A DNA stretch of 64,000 nucleotides. Source: SHZL01 sp963784425. Its GTDB lineage: Bacteria > Pseudomonadota > Gammaproteobacteria > Xanthomonadales > SZUA-36. Made by a program: the position numbers and the translations under genes. A model generated the notes under the pieces. It worked only from the letters and a program-made list of their open reading frames with translations. It had not been told where the DNA came from and searched no databases. The stretch's first letter is position 1; each line of letters begins with the position of its first letter. Shown here piece after piece: positions 1 through 8,641 of this stretch. Location of the stretch: assembly GCA_963784425.1 (NCBI GenBank), contig CAWARM010000007.1, positions 280,084 through 344,083 on the forward strand. The letters are read 5' to 3'.

Positions 1-2217
1 GCCCGGTATGGGATTATCAAGGCAGATCAGTTGCAGCACCTCAGCATGTTCCGAGGCCAGCAATTTTGTCACCTCGGCCTTCAGGGCAAGGAATTCGGGG
101 TGCGTTGCCAGCGACTGCATGGAGGGTTCACGGAAAAACGCATCGTCGCGGAAACCGGCGTCAATTGCGCTTCGAATCTCTTTGAATGCACCGCCCGCGT
201 TGCCTTCGATGGATTGTGCCATCGCCTCCGCTACGTAATCCGCAGCAAAGACCAGTCCCAGCGCACGGCGTTTCTCCAGATCCTTGCGATGAATGTCGAT
301 TTCATGCGCTGCCGCCGCATCGTCACCCGCTAACTTGTATACATACGCCATGCGTAGAGTCGGTCGCGTCGATCCATCCCGGGTATCGAAAATCACGCCG
401 CTGGGCGACAGCGTTTGCAGCTCGCTGTAGAGGCGCTGCGATTCTTCAAACCGCCCGGCCAGGTGCAGCGTATCAGCCAGGTCCGTAGTGGGAGCTGGAT
501 TTTCGGGATCTCCGGCATGGGTGATCTCCAGAGCATGAATGGCGCTTTCGAGGTGGTTTTGCTGGATATCAGCAAGATAGAGATTGCCATCAGAAATCCG
601 ACGCGCTTCGTCGTACTCGCCAACCAGGGCGAGGATGCTGATAAGGTAGCGGTTGGACAGTTCATCATGCGGGTCCTCGCCGTACGCGTGCATGAACCAG
701 CCCAAGCCGCCAGACAGGTCTTTTCCAGGCCCCAGTTCTATTTGCCCCAAGGCCGTGTATGCGGCCCAGGGGCTCTGCTCGATCATGCCGCGGGCCATGT
801 CTCGACCCGCTTCGAGGTTGAATAGGGCCAGGACCGGGCTGTAATTCAGTCGGCCAACGACCGAAAGCGGATCCACTTCGATGATACGCCGCTGGATGTC
901 CAGCGAAACTGCGTAATCGCCTGAGGCCCCGGCAGCGATTTGCCGCCAGTTCATCGCATCGACATAAACCGGGTTCAGTTCCAGCGCACGTTCGGTTTCC
1001 TTCATCGCAGTTGCGTAATCGCTCGAATTCATGGCAAACAGCGCCCGCGCCCCATGCGCCTCGGCCAGATCCGGATCCAGCGCCAGCGCTTTCTCAACAT
1101 GCGGCGTCGCGCGCTCGCGCACTTCCGCAAGGCTGAGATCGCCATAGGTGGAAGGGCTATCCAGCATCATCACCCAGGCGATGGCCATCCACGCGTGCGC
1201 TGGCGCAAAATCCGGATCGAGGCGCACTGCACGTTTGAGTTCCTCTACTGCCTGCGAGATGTTGCTGCGCCCGCGTTGGTTAATGAGGTGGCGGCCGCTC
1301 AGGTAGGCCTCGTAAGCAGCCGTGTTTGAAGACTCCGCCACACGCGGCGCCTCGGCTTGCTCGCCGGTTCCGAGCTTTAGTTCCACCCGCAGCGCTTCAC
1401 CAATGGCCGCGGAGATCTCATCCTGAATGGCGAATACATCATCCAGTTCACGATCATAGGTTTCCGACCACAGGTGGTAGCCGGTATCAGCCTGGATCAG
1501 CTGTGCGGTGATGCGCAGCTTTGTGCCGGACTTGCGCACCGAGCCTTCCAGCACGTTCCTGACTTTCAGGAGGCGGGCAATCTCGCCGATGTCGAGGTTC
1601 TTGCCCTTGAACTGGAACGAAGAGGTTCGCGCCGCCACCCGCACGCCCGGATACTGCGCCAGTACATTGAGCAGCTCTTCCGATATGCCGTCAGAAAAGA
1701 ACTCCTGGTCCGGGTCATTGCTCATGTTAACGAAGGGCAATACGGCGATGGATTTTTCCGGTGCTTCGTTGATTGGTGTGGCGGATGATTTGGAGGTCCC
1801 GGACTGGGCCGGGATGACGGTGCTGTCGTTTTGGGTGACGCCGGTACTATCGCTTGCCGGAATGGCGGGCCCGGGGCTGATGAATTTATCCCAGGCAAAA
1901 TAACCCAACGCCACGACCAGCACCGCAATAATGACGACATCCAGTCGGCGACCAGTGGTGCGCGTGATGGATTGTGTGCGGTCTACATCTTTTTCCTTCT
2001 TCAGGCCTTCAGGAGTCATTTCGAAGGCCCAGGCAAACAGCAATGCCAGCGGCAGGCCAATGAGCAACAAGATCATGATCAGGTGCATGACCCAGTCCGG
2101 CGCCGAGGTGTTGTCGAGCACGATATCGGCTACCTGCAAGAGCAACCACGAGGTAACCACGTACGCAATACCTACGCGGATAACGTTACGGCGTTTCAGT
2201 TCCTCAAACAGCGACAT
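1..2217 (-). CDS. TolB-like domain/TPR membrane protein, C-terminus cut by window edge
   Basis: The reading frame is open from the ATG at 2217 to base 1 with no stop, giving at least 739 residues. The N-terminus (FEELKRRNVIRVGIAYVV) is the hallmark segment of a large family of proteobacterial membrane proteins. A membrane-associated stretch follows within residues 15-75, then a clear TM helix near residues 93-110. Next comes a TolB/FlgO-like domain recognised by SIAVLPFVNMSNDPDQEFFS and DGISEELLNVLA. The rest is TPR-like helical repeats containing LDPDFAPAHAWMAIA and LDPDLAEAHGARALFAMN. Members are often attached to adenylate-cyclase or winged-helix DNA-binding output domains, but none is present at this N-terminus. 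The role is probably sensory or scaffolding; the substrate is unknown. The true C-terminus lies outside the window. Confidence 0.85.
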   Translation of the reverse strand, partial: MSLFEELKRRNVIRVGIAYVVTSWLLLQVADIVLDNTSAPDWVMHLIMILLLIGLPLALLFAWAFEMTPEGLKKEKDVDRTQSITRTTGRRLDVVIIAVLVVALGYFAWDKFISPGPAIPASDSTGVTQNDSTVIPAQSGTSKSSATPINEAPEKSIAVLPFVNMSNDPDQEFFSDGISEELLNVLAQYPGVRVAARTSSFQFKGKNLDIGEIARLLKVRNVLEGSVRKSGTKLRITAQLIQADTGYHLWSETYDRELDDVFAIQDEISAAIGEALRVELKLGTGEQAEAPRVAESSNTAAYEAYLSGRHLINQRGRSNISQAVEELKRAVRLDPDFAPAHAWMAIAWVMMLDSPSTYGDLSLAEVRERATPHVEKALALDPDLAEAHGARALFAMNSSDYATAMKETERALELNPVYVDAMNWRQIAAGASGDYAVSLDIQRRIIEVDPLSVVGRLNYSPVLALFNLEAGRDMARGMIEQSPWAAYTALGQIELGPGKDLSGGLGWFMHAYGEDPHDELSNRYLISILALVGEYDEARRISDGNLYLADIQQNHLESAIHALEITHAGDPENPAPTTDLADTLHLAGRFEESQRLYSELQTLSPSGVIFDTRDGSTRPTLRMAYVYKLAGDDAAAAHEIDIHRKDLEKRRALGLVFAADYVAEAMAQSIEGNAGGAFKEIRSAIDAGFRDDAFFREPSMQSLATHPEFLALKAEVTKLLASEHAEVLQLICLDNPIPG

Positions 2218-2440
2218 TCCGTATCCACCCTATCCTGGTATGACCGCTCAAGCGGCCCTTATTCTATGTATTGCTCAGGGTATCTTACCGAAAATGCTGG
2301 CCGGCGGGACGATTGCATACAAAAAGGGGGGACTGTTCGGGCTGCTGGATAACAGGCCCTGATAGGGGAATTGAAACGGGTCTAAAAGAGAGCGGGGAAA
2401 GAGAAGCCGGTTCAATTTACCCCATCACGCTATGCCGTCC

Positions 2441-3565
2441 TTACTTATCGGGATTAAAAGGCAGTGGTTTCGTTTCTGGCTGTTCACCGGTTTCCAGGAG
2501 GAAAGCGGCTTCAACGATCGGCTGCTCGAAATAGTCTTTGAAGCGCGCTTGAAGGAATGTATCGCTGCCGGCAAACCGGCCTTCGAACGGTGAGAAATTC
2601 ATCCCGGCCAGCAGGCCCTCTTGGCTGACGCCGGCCGCCACTTGCTCTGCAACGGTGTCAGCCACGTAATCCAGCACCTCGATCAAATCCTCCACGTAGC
2701 GAGTGTCGTGCTGCACTGCGCCATGGCCGGGAACCAGCGTTTCATAGGGGAGATCGTTTATTTTACGAAGGACTGCAGCCCATTCGCGGGGGTAGCTGCC
2801 TATGCCATAGGGGATGGGGCTAACCACCAGGTCACCTGTAGCCAGAATCCGTTCCTGTGGCAACCACAGGAATACGTCGCCTCCGGTGTTGCCCCGGCCG
2901 TAGTGATGCAGCTGGATTTCCCTGCTGCCTGAGTAAATGACCAGTGTATTGTCGAAGGTCAAGTTTGGCAGGGGAGTCACGGCACGCTGGTATTCATGGT
3001 CAATCAGGCCGGCGTGTTCGAGCGCCTCTGCGTACCATTCACGGTCCTGCGCCGAGAGCGGGTGGCCTTCGGGGTCGGTATTGCTTGCGAACATTTCCTC
3101 CGCCGACTTTCTGAATCCAGGAATGATGGTTGGCGTGCGGGTTCGGCGGTTTTCCAGATCGGCAATAATGAACTCGCGTGTAAAGGGGTGCGCGATGATC
3201 TGGACCTTGGGAAATGCGTCCACAAAAACGCCGATGCCCCTGCTGTGATCAATGTGCCAGTGGCTGGTGATGACATGGGTAACCGGCTTATCCGTCAAAT
3301 CCCGGATTTTTGCCAGGACCCGCTCGCTCATCAGCGGTGCGCCGCCGCCGTCGAACACGATGACTCCATCATCACCGATGACAAAGACAGTGTTACCCAT
3401 GACCGGGATTTGGTTCACGTCCGCACGCGCGCCCAGCCACACCCCCGGAGCAAGTTCGGTAAATGTTTGGGCAAACGGATCAGGGGACGCGGGGCGATCT
3501 TGCGCAATGGCAAGTATGGTAATGAGGGCCAGCGCCGTCATCAGTAGTATTTTTAACATGACCAT
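2441..3565 (-). CDS. Exported MBL-fold metallo-hydrolase
   Basis: A metallo-beta-lactamase-fold hydrolase of about 374 residues. The metal motif HWHIDH is intact, as are the later Asp (ATGDLVV) and His (VPGHG) ligands. At the usual G-H-T ligand position the sequence reads GRGNTGGD, with Asn in place of His, so the second metal site may differ. The ATG at 3565 (or 3559) is preferred because it places a signal peptide (MLKILLMTALALITILAIAQ) at the N-terminus. An upstream GTG at 3610 would only add 15 polar residues. The protein is therefore probably periplasmic or secreted. The substrate cannot be inferred. It stands alone between two unrelated minus-strand genes. Confidence 0.8.
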   Translation of the reverse strand: MVMLKILLMTALALITILAIAQDRPASPDPFAQTFTELAPGVWLGARADVNQIPVMGNTVFVIGDDGVIVFDGGGAPLMSERVLAKIRDLTDKPVTHVITSHWHIDHSRGIGVFVDAFPKVQIIAHPFTREFIIADLENRRTRTPTIIPGFRKSAEEMFASNTDPEGHPLSAQDREWYAEALEHAGLIDHEYQRAVTPLPNLTFDNTLVIYSGSREIQLHHYGRGNTGGDVFLWLPQERILATGDLVVSPIPYGIGSYPREWAAVLRKINDLPYETLVPGHGAVQHDTRYVEDLIEVLDYVADTVAEQVAAGVSQEGLLAGMNFSPFEGRFAGSDTFLQARFKDYFEQPIVEAAFLLETGEQPETKPLPFNPDK

Positions 3566-3754
3566 GGAGTCATTATCAACGCCTGGCGACGAAGGCGTCT
3601 TGGCTCGCACGCCAGTCCGTTCGTTTAGCCAGTCAATCCGAATGCTTAGCCCTGGCTGGGTATCTTTTCCATCGCAAATAAGAACCGGTCTGGATCAATG
3701 GCTCAGCAAACGCATCCGCTCCCGCAGCAGTTGCTGGACTTCGATCAGCTTGGC

Positions 3755-4450
3755 TTAGACTTTCACCAACTCCCTTTTCGCCTGGTTTGACGCCAGGTAC
3801 TTTATCGTGATGCGGTTCCGGGTGAGTTGCGCCGACAGAAAAGCGAGGTAATCCGGTGGGGAGGAAGTGGCAGGGGCCTGCGGTAGACCCTCGCCGTTGG
3901 GCGAATAGAGCGCAAACCGGCGATTGTTGAAATGATCGGTGACATAACCGTCGATAGTGAGGTTCTGGATTTGTGCTGCATCACGTTCGCTTTTGCCGTA
4001 ACGATCGAAGCTGGATTTCAGCTCCATCAGGCCGAGGCGCAGTTGCGGGTCGCCAATCAGGTTCATCCGGCCTGAGGATTTCAGGTCGTCATATACGTTC
4101 ATGTGCTCCTCTACAAAGAAAAGAACCCACAATCCTTGCCACAACAGTTGGTCAATATTGTCGGTTGGCAACTGCTGCGAAGGATCATCGCTGATTTCTG
4201 CGAGGCGAATCAGTGCGTTCAAGACCCGGTCGTTACCTTCCACTTCTTCCTTGATCGCGGTGTGGAAATCTTCCAGATCGGCATCGAGCGCCACCAGGTA
4301 GGTGATCTCATCGCGTTGGTCGATGCGTGACTGGTTCCAGTCGCTCGCCTGCAGGCCAATGACGATGCCGAGGACCACGACGAGAAAATCCAGCACGACG
4401 GCGAACCAGTCCTGGCGCTGGAAGTGATGGGAAAATCGTCTCAGCAACAT
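3755..4450 (-). CDS. Single-pass membrane protein of unknown function
   Basis: 231 residues from the ATG at 4450, which has a purine-rich Shine-Dalgarno sequence (GGAAGGAAA) about ten bases upstream. A longer frame to 4507 exists but lacks such a site. The N-terminus is basic and amphipathic (RRFSHHFQRQDW) and runs into one TM helix (FAVVLDFLVVVLGIVIGLQ, about residues 16-36). The rest is a mostly helical soluble domain. This arrangement is common among uncharacterised proteobacterial proteins with a WFAVVLDFLVVVLGI-type anchor. No catalytic motif is visible. Orientation suggests the C-terminal domain is periplasmic. Function unknown. Confidence 0.65.
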   Translation of the reverse strand: MLLRRFSHHFQRQDWFAVVLDFLVVVLGIVIGLQASDWNQSRIDQRDEITYLVALDADLEDFHTAIKEEVEGNDRVLNALIRLAEISDDPSQQLPTDNIDQLLWQGLWVLFFVEEHMNVYDDLKSSGRMNLIGDPQLRLGLMELKSSFDRYGKSERDAAQIQNLTIDGYVTDHFNNRRFALYSPNGEGLPQAPATSSPPDYLAFLSAQLTRNRITIKYLASNQAKRELVKV

Positions 4451-4596
4451 CGTGGGTATTTCCTTCCTTCGAGGATGCACTCCAGGGCGTTCAGGGGTAC
4501 CACGCAACTCCGCTGAGAGTATTTGCTTTGCCTGCCATTAAGGCAAGTTTATAGTGCAGCTGAGAATGGCCCGAAACTGAACAGGAGGATTTTAAC

Positions 4597-5295
4597 GTGA
4601 TGCAGATTCGCAAGAGTGAGGAACGCGGTTATGCCGACCACGGCTGGTTGCGCTCGTTTCACACGTTTTCGTTTGCCGATTACCACGATCCCGCACATAT
4701 GGGTTTTGGCGCCTTGCGCGTGATCAACGAGGATCGCGTCAAGCCGGGCATGGGTTTTGGCACCCACGGACATCGCGACATGGAAATCATCAGCTACGTG
4801 CTCGAGGGTGCTCTGGAGCACAAGGACTCCATGGGCAACGGCTCGGTCATCCGCCCCAACGATGTGCAGCGCATGAGTGCGGGCACGGGCGTGCAACATT
4901 CGGAGTTCAACGCGTCAAAATCCGCGGAAGTGCACTTCCTGCAGATCTGGATTCAGCCCGAAGTGACCGGCATTGCGCCTGGCTACGAGGAAAAGCATTT
5001 TGATGCTGCCTCCAAGCGCGGCAGGCTGAAACTGGTGGCCTCGTCCGATGCACGCGAGGGCTCCGTAAAAATCCACCAGGACGCCTTGCTGTACGCGGCA
5101 CTGGTCGATGGCACCGAGAAAATCACCCATACTCTGCCCGCAGGACGGCGCGCATACGTGCACGTGGCTCGTGGCGGCATCAGCGTCAATGGACAGGCCC
5201 TGGCAGCAGGTGACGCAGTGAAGCTATCCGGTGAGCCAACAGTCACGCTGGAAAACGGTGACGCTGCCGAAGTGCTGTTGTTCGACCTGGCGTGA
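4597..5295 (+). CDS. Pirin family protein (YhhW-like)
   Basis: 232 residues with the bicupin pirin fold. Diagnostic segments are GWLRSFHTFSFADYHDP near the N-terminus, the metal-binding region FGTHGHRDMEIISYVLEG, and GTGVQHSEFN with SAEVHFLQIWI. Family members bind Fe(II); E. coli YhhW has quercetin 2,3-dioxygenase activity in vitro, but physiological roles are unclear. The start is supported by AGGAGG about ten bases upstream. The next gene, a flavin reductase, follows after 49 bases on the same strand. Pirin and NAD(P)H-flavin reductase genes often sit together, so a redox-stress role is a fair inference. Confidence 0.9.
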   Translation: MMQIRKSEERGYADHGWLRSFHTFSFADYHDPAHMGFGALRVINEDRVKPGMGFGTHGHRDMEIISYVLEGALEHKDSMGNGSVIRPNDVQRMSAGTGVQHSEFNASKSAEVHFLQIWIQPEVTGIAPGYEEKHFDAASKRGRLKLVASSDAREGSVKIHQDALLYAALVDGTEKITHTLPAGRRAYVHVARGGISVNGQALAAGDAVKLSGEPTVTLENGDAAEVLLFDLA

Positions 5296-5344
5296 CGCTT
5301 CCGCCGGATCACATTTCAATAGCAAAAAATAAGGTGTCATTTCC

Positions 5345-5923
5345 ATGACCGCGAAAATTCTTGCTTTCTCCGGCAGCACGCGCACGGGCTCGCACAACAG
5401 GAAACTCGCCTCGTCTGCTGCGCATGCACTGCAGTCTGCTGGCGCAAGCGTCACCCTGATTGACCTCGCCGACTTTCCTATGCCCATCTACAATGGCGAC
5501 CTCGAAGACAAAGAGGGCGTGCCGGCGAGTGCGCGCGAGCTCAAGGCCTTGTTTATGGCGCACGACGCTTTGCTGATCTCCTCACCCGAGAACAACGCGT
5601 CGGTGACCTCACTGTTGAAGAACACGCTGGACTGGGTGTCACGGCCCGACGCTGAGCATGATGGGCGCCTGCCCTACCGGAATAAAGTAGCTGCATTGGT
5701 CGCCGCATCGCCCGGTGCGCTGGGCGGCTTGCGTGGGCTGGTGCATTTGCGCGCCATCCTGCAAACTTTGGGCGTGCTGGTGCTTTCGGAGCAGTTTGCG
5801 CTGTCACGCGCACACGAGGCATTTGCAAAGGACGGCGCCCTGCTTGATGCAAAGCACCAGGCCACTCTGGATGGCATTGCCAAGCGCCTGGTTGAAGTAA
5901 GTACGCGCCTGGCCGTGGGTTAA
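5345..5923 (+). CDS. NAD(P)H-dependent FMN reductase family protein
   Basis: 192 residues of the flavodoxin-like NADPH-dependent FMN reductase family (ArsH/ChrR/azoreductase superfamily). The phosphate-binding loop is GSTRTGSHNRKLA near the N-terminus. The second signature is SPENNASVTSLLKNTLDWVS, where relatives usually have SPEYNxSxxxxLKNxxDW. Late features include KVAALVAASPGALGGLRG. The protein would bind FMN and reduce quinones, chromate or azo compounds in the cytosol. It is probably co-transcribed with the pirin gene upstream. Confidence 0.88.
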   Translation: MTAKILAFSGSTRTGSHNRKLASSAAHALQSAGASVTLIDLADFPMPIYNGDLEDKEGVPASARELKALFMAHDALLISSPENNASVTSLLKNTLDWVSRPDAEHDGRLPYRNKVAALVAASPGALGGLRGLVHLRAILQTLGVLVLSEQFALSRAHEAFAKDGALLDAKHQATLDGIAKRLVEVSTRLAVG

Positions 5924-5971
5924 AGCTGGGCGGGTGAGCCGTTGCGCAAAAGCGATTGACAGGGACTCTAC

Positions 5972-7403
5972 ATGACTGAAACCGAACTCATTGCACTCGC
6001 CATCGCCGCAGTCATTATTGTCTTGCAGCTCCTCACGCTGCTGCGCGGACCCGGCAAGGAGCAATCGGCGCGGCTGGAGAAGCTGCAGGCTGAACTTGAA
6101 CAACACCAGCAGCAAATCAGCGAGCACACCGAGCGCGAATTGCGCAGCGAGGTCCAGACTACCGCGCAAGGCACCCGGCAGGAATTGTCCGGAAACTTCA
6201 CGCAATTCCAGCAAACCGTCATGGCGCAACTGACCAGTGTTGCCACCATCCAGAACAACCAGATTGACTCCTTTGCCCAGCAGCAGGCCATCGCACTCAC
6301 GCGCTTCGGCGATACCCTGAACCAGTCGCTGGGCACGCTGACCGAGTCCAACGCACTGCGCATGGCAGAAGTGCGCAAGACGCTGGAAGACAAAATCAAG
6401 GACCTGCAAACGGACAACAGTGCACGCCTCGAAGAAATGCGTAAGACGGTCGATGAGAAACTGCACGCCACGCTCGAGCAGCGTTTGAGCGAATCGTTCA
6501 AGCAGGTATCGGAGCGGCTGGAGAAAGTGCATCAGGGCCTGGGTGAGATGCAGCAACTGGCCATCGGCGTGGGCGACCTCAAGCGGGTCCTCACCAACGT
6601 CAAGACGCGCGGTACCTGGGGCGAAGTGCAGCTGGAAATGTTGCTGGAACAGGTGCTCACCGCCGATCAATATGCAAAGAACGTGGAAACGATTCCGGGA
6701 ACCGGTGCGCGCGTGGAATTCGCCATCAGCCTTGCCGGGGCAGGACGATGGCCGCAACCCGGTGTGGTTGCCCATTGATGCCAAGTTTCCCAAGGAACAA
6801 TACGAGCGCCTGGTCGAGGCAGCCGACCGTGCCGATGCTGAAGGCGTGGCGAATGCGGGACGGGAACTGGAGCAAGTGGTGAGGCTGGAAGCCAAAAAGA
6901 TTTCCGAAAAATACCTGTCCCCGCCAATGACGACCGATTTCGCCATCCTGTTCCTGCCCACCGAAGGCCTGTATGCCGAGGTGATGCGCCGCCCCGGCCT
7001 GGCGGATGATCTGCAGCGGGCCCATCGCGTCAGTATAGCCGGCCCCTCCACCCTCGCGGCCCTGTTGAACAGCCTGCAGATGGGTTTTCGCACCCTGGCG
7101 CTGGAAAAGCGCTCCTCGGAAGTCTGGCAGGTGCTGGGCGCAGTCAAAACGGAATTTGCCAAGTTCGGCGACGTGCTGGCAGCAACAAAAGCAACGCTGC
7201 AGCGCGCCGCCAATAATATTGAAAAAGCTGAAGTGCGCAGCCGGGCCATGGCAAACAAGTTGAAATCGGTTGAAGCCTTGCCGTCGGATGCCGCGCAGCA
7301 TCTGTTGGGCGCCGATGCGCTGGAAGCCGATGAACCCGGGGCCGATGAACCAGGCGGCGATGGACTGCAGCCCGGGCCGGATGACGCCGGAACTTCGGGG
7401 TAG
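5972..7403 (+). CDS. rmuC: RmuC-like DNA recombination protein, frameshifted near 6742
   Basis: RmuC homologue split by one frameshift. The 5' part encodes a TM helix (residues 5-23), a long coiled coil and the start of the RmuC core (GTWGEVQLEMLLEQVL, VEFAIS). The 3' part continues in the +1 frame with WLPIDAKFPKEQYERLVEAA and SLQMGFRTLALEKRSSEVW, both family hallmarks. Removing one G from the GGGG run at about 6738-6741 rejoins the frames as ISLAGQDDGRNPVW and gives a 476-residue protein, a normal RmuC length. E. coli RmuC limits inversions at short inverted repeats and has a predicted nuclease-like domain. The shift could be a sequencing indel or a real mutation. Confidence 0.85.
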
Positions 7404-7437
7404 ACTCCGGGATAGCACCGAAGCTCCTCGAATCGCC

Positions 7438-8623
7438 ATGGGCAACGCCAACTTCTACCACGCACTTCCCACGCTGGAGTCGTTTGCAGTGGCGCTCGAG
7501 ACCAGCCGGCACAACCAGCTTCCGTACGACTGGTGGATCATAGTCGCTGATGTCATTGGGTCCACCCAGGCCATTGCCAATGGCGCCTACAAAGACGTGA
7601 ACACGGTGGGCGTGGCGTGCATTGCTGCGGTCATCAACGTCGACCGTGGTATTGAACTGCCCTTCGTGTTCGGTGGCGATGGCGCCACCTTCGCTGTGCC
7701 CGAGGTGCTGCGTGAGCGCATCATCCCCGCCCTGCGTGAGGCCCAGCGCCTGGCGCGGGAGAGTTTCGGCCTCGCCCTGCGGGCAGGCCTGGTGCGGGTC
7801 GGGGACTTGCTGAAAGGCGGGTTCGAAACGCGTTTTGCCAAGGTGCGTCTTTCGGCTGACCTGACGCAGGCGACTTTCTCAGGCCGTGGTTGGGAAGAGG
7901 CCGAGCGCCGCACCAAGGACGAGCAGGCGCAGGGAGTCGTGCGCGTGCTGGAAAGCGACGGTCCCTGCGATGGCAGCTTTGAAGGATTTGAGTGTCGCTG
8001 GCAGCAGGTGCCCAGCTTTCACGATCACAAGCTGGCGTTGCTGATCGCGGCGATTTCACCTGATGCAGATACCAACCTTGCCACCTACCGCGATGTCTCG
8101 GAAAAGATCCATGACATCTACGGCGAGGTCGCCAGCTATCATCCGCTACGCGCCGAGCGCATGCGGCTTTCGTTCAGCCCCAGGCAACTGAGTCATGAAT
8201 GGCGGGTGCGTTCCAGCCAGCTTCGGCCCTGGGGCCGCACTCAAGTACTTCGCCAACATGTTGTTTCTGAATCTCGCCGGCGTCTACCTGTTTGCCCGCA
8301 AAATGGATACCAGCGCGGTGCGCTGGAGCCGCTACATAGCAGACCTGGTGGAGAACTCGGACTTTCGCAAATTCGATGGCGTGCTGCGCATGGTGATGGA
8401 CGGCAGCGAGGCGCAGTACCAAGAGTTAGAGGCTTACCTCGAAAGCCAATACCGGCAGCGTCTGCTGGCATACGGAATGCACAAGTCCAGCGAAGCCCTG
8501 CTCACCTGCATCGTGTTCTCCTACAATGGCAACCACATGCATTTTGTCGATGGCAGCGATGGCGGCTACGCACTGGCAGCGCGTGGACTGAAGCAGCAGC
8601 TCAAGTCCCTGGCTGCCGCCTGA
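7438..8623 (+). CDS. DUF3095 family protein, frameshifted near 8230
   Basis: The start at 7438 gives MGNANFYHALPTLESF, and the N-terminal half (WIIVADVIGSTQAIANG, FGGDGATFAVP) looks like the nucleotide-cyclase-related fold reported for DUF3095. The frame breaks where the sequence reads QLRPWG. The family continues one frame over with AALKYFANMLFLNLAGVY and ends at 8623. Dropping one G from the GGGG run at about 8231-8234 gives QLRPWAALKYF and a 394-residue product. No enzyme activity is established for the family. The gene starts 34 bases after the rmuC stop and is probably in the same transcript. Confidence 0.8.
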
Positions 8624-8641
8624 TTTCTTTTCAAGACGGGC

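Noticed and set aside
5972..8623. rmuC and DUF3095 as genuine pseudogenes
   Set aside because: Each needs one base removed from a GGGG run to become full length, and both keep intact family motifs on both sides; sequence error is more likely.
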